A stretch of DNA of 5,217 bases, taken from positions 1 to 5,217 of the forward strand of contig JAHJEW010000043.1 in the NCBI GenBank assembly GCA_018825335.1. The letters are read 5' to 3'. Position 1 is the stretch's first letter. The number at the start of each line of letters is the position of its first letter. Shown here in pieces: positions 5,137-5,217 of this stretch. The notes below the pieces were generated by a model. It was not told where the DNA came from. It saw only the letters and a program-made list of their open reading frames with translations, and made no database searches. Made by a program: the position numbers and the translations under genes. The DNA is from Patescibacteria group bacterium. Its GTDB lineage: Bacteria > Patescibacteriota > Gracilibacteria > UBA1369.

Positions 5137-5217
5137 GAGTAGGCTATACGTATATTAGCTTATTGTAGGGAAAAATCAAGGATTTGCGTGTCTGCACGAT
5201 TTCAATTTGAATGAGGT
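5137..5217 (-). other. region upstream of truncated regulator; weak promoter and small palindrome
   Basis: No gene is visible. On the minus strand TTGATT (5179-5174) and TAATAT (5157-5152) are 16 bases apart, a weak promoter candidate; TACAAT (5167-5162) is another possible -10. TATACGTATA (5145-5154) is a perfect 10-bp palindrome next to the point where similarity to response regulators stops. None of the three minus-strand frames encodes a VEDE-like receiver start. Confidence 0.3.

Noticed and set aside
5144..5215. Minus-strand open frame from the right edge (LIQIEIVQTRKSLIF...) as the tail of another gene
   Set aside because: About 23 codons without recognisable motifs; an open frame this short is expected by chance.
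1..5217. CRISPR arrays, tRNA or rRNA genes, transposases, toxin-antitoxin or defence genes
   Set aside because: No spaced direct repeats, cloverleaf-like sequences, DDE or recombinase motifs, or defence domains were found on reading either strand.

Overview
The window looks like a piece of a small-genome bacterium, most plausibly a member of the Patescibacteria (candidate phyla radiation, Parcubacteria-like). This is an inference. It rests on a tandem 7-base AATGTCA-type repeat, a type I associate with that group, inserted in recR. Supporting points are start codons without Shine-Dalgarno sequences, a monoderm-style surface layer (SLH protein), and a membrane-anchored DsbA-like protein beside a secreted Pro-rich protein. 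No rRNA or other decisive marker is present.

Layout, left to right: positions 1-151 are non-coding, AT-rich and then strikingly G-rich, ending in a perfect TATAAT before recR. recR (152-826, +) is complete but carries an in-frame insertion of about 19 codons made of 7-base repeats. It converges on a minus-strand pair with both stop codons sharing one CTAG. The pair, read right to left, is a secreted, C-terminally anchored protein with 14 consecutive prolines (1625-2461) followed by an overlapping membrane-anchored thiol oxidoreductase with a CPFC active site (823-1635). An extended -10 promoter and an intrinsic terminator separate this pair from a three-SLH-domain exported protein (2586-3560). 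That gene has its own strong promoter (TTGACT-N16-TATAAT), with a 12-base palindrome directly upstream of the -35. Two OmpR/PhoB-type response regulators follow (3658-4350 and 4492-5136, both minus), with no histidine kinase in view.

The theme of the minus-strand block is the cell envelope and its control. A regulator gene lies directly upstream of the SLH gene, and the surface protein carries four exported cysteines and is co-expressed with a disulfide enzyme. That the regulators act on these genes is inference. The rightmost regulator lacks its first ~10 residues, including the acidic Mg2+-binding pair of the receiver, although its aspartate, lysine and DNA-binding domain are intact. No reading frame in the remaining 81 bases supplies the missing part.

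I see no CRISPR array, tRNA, rRNA, transposase or integrase. I did not find a clear new multi-gene system. The best leads are the repeat insertion in RecR, the truncated receiver, and the coupled polyproline-protein/DsbA pair.
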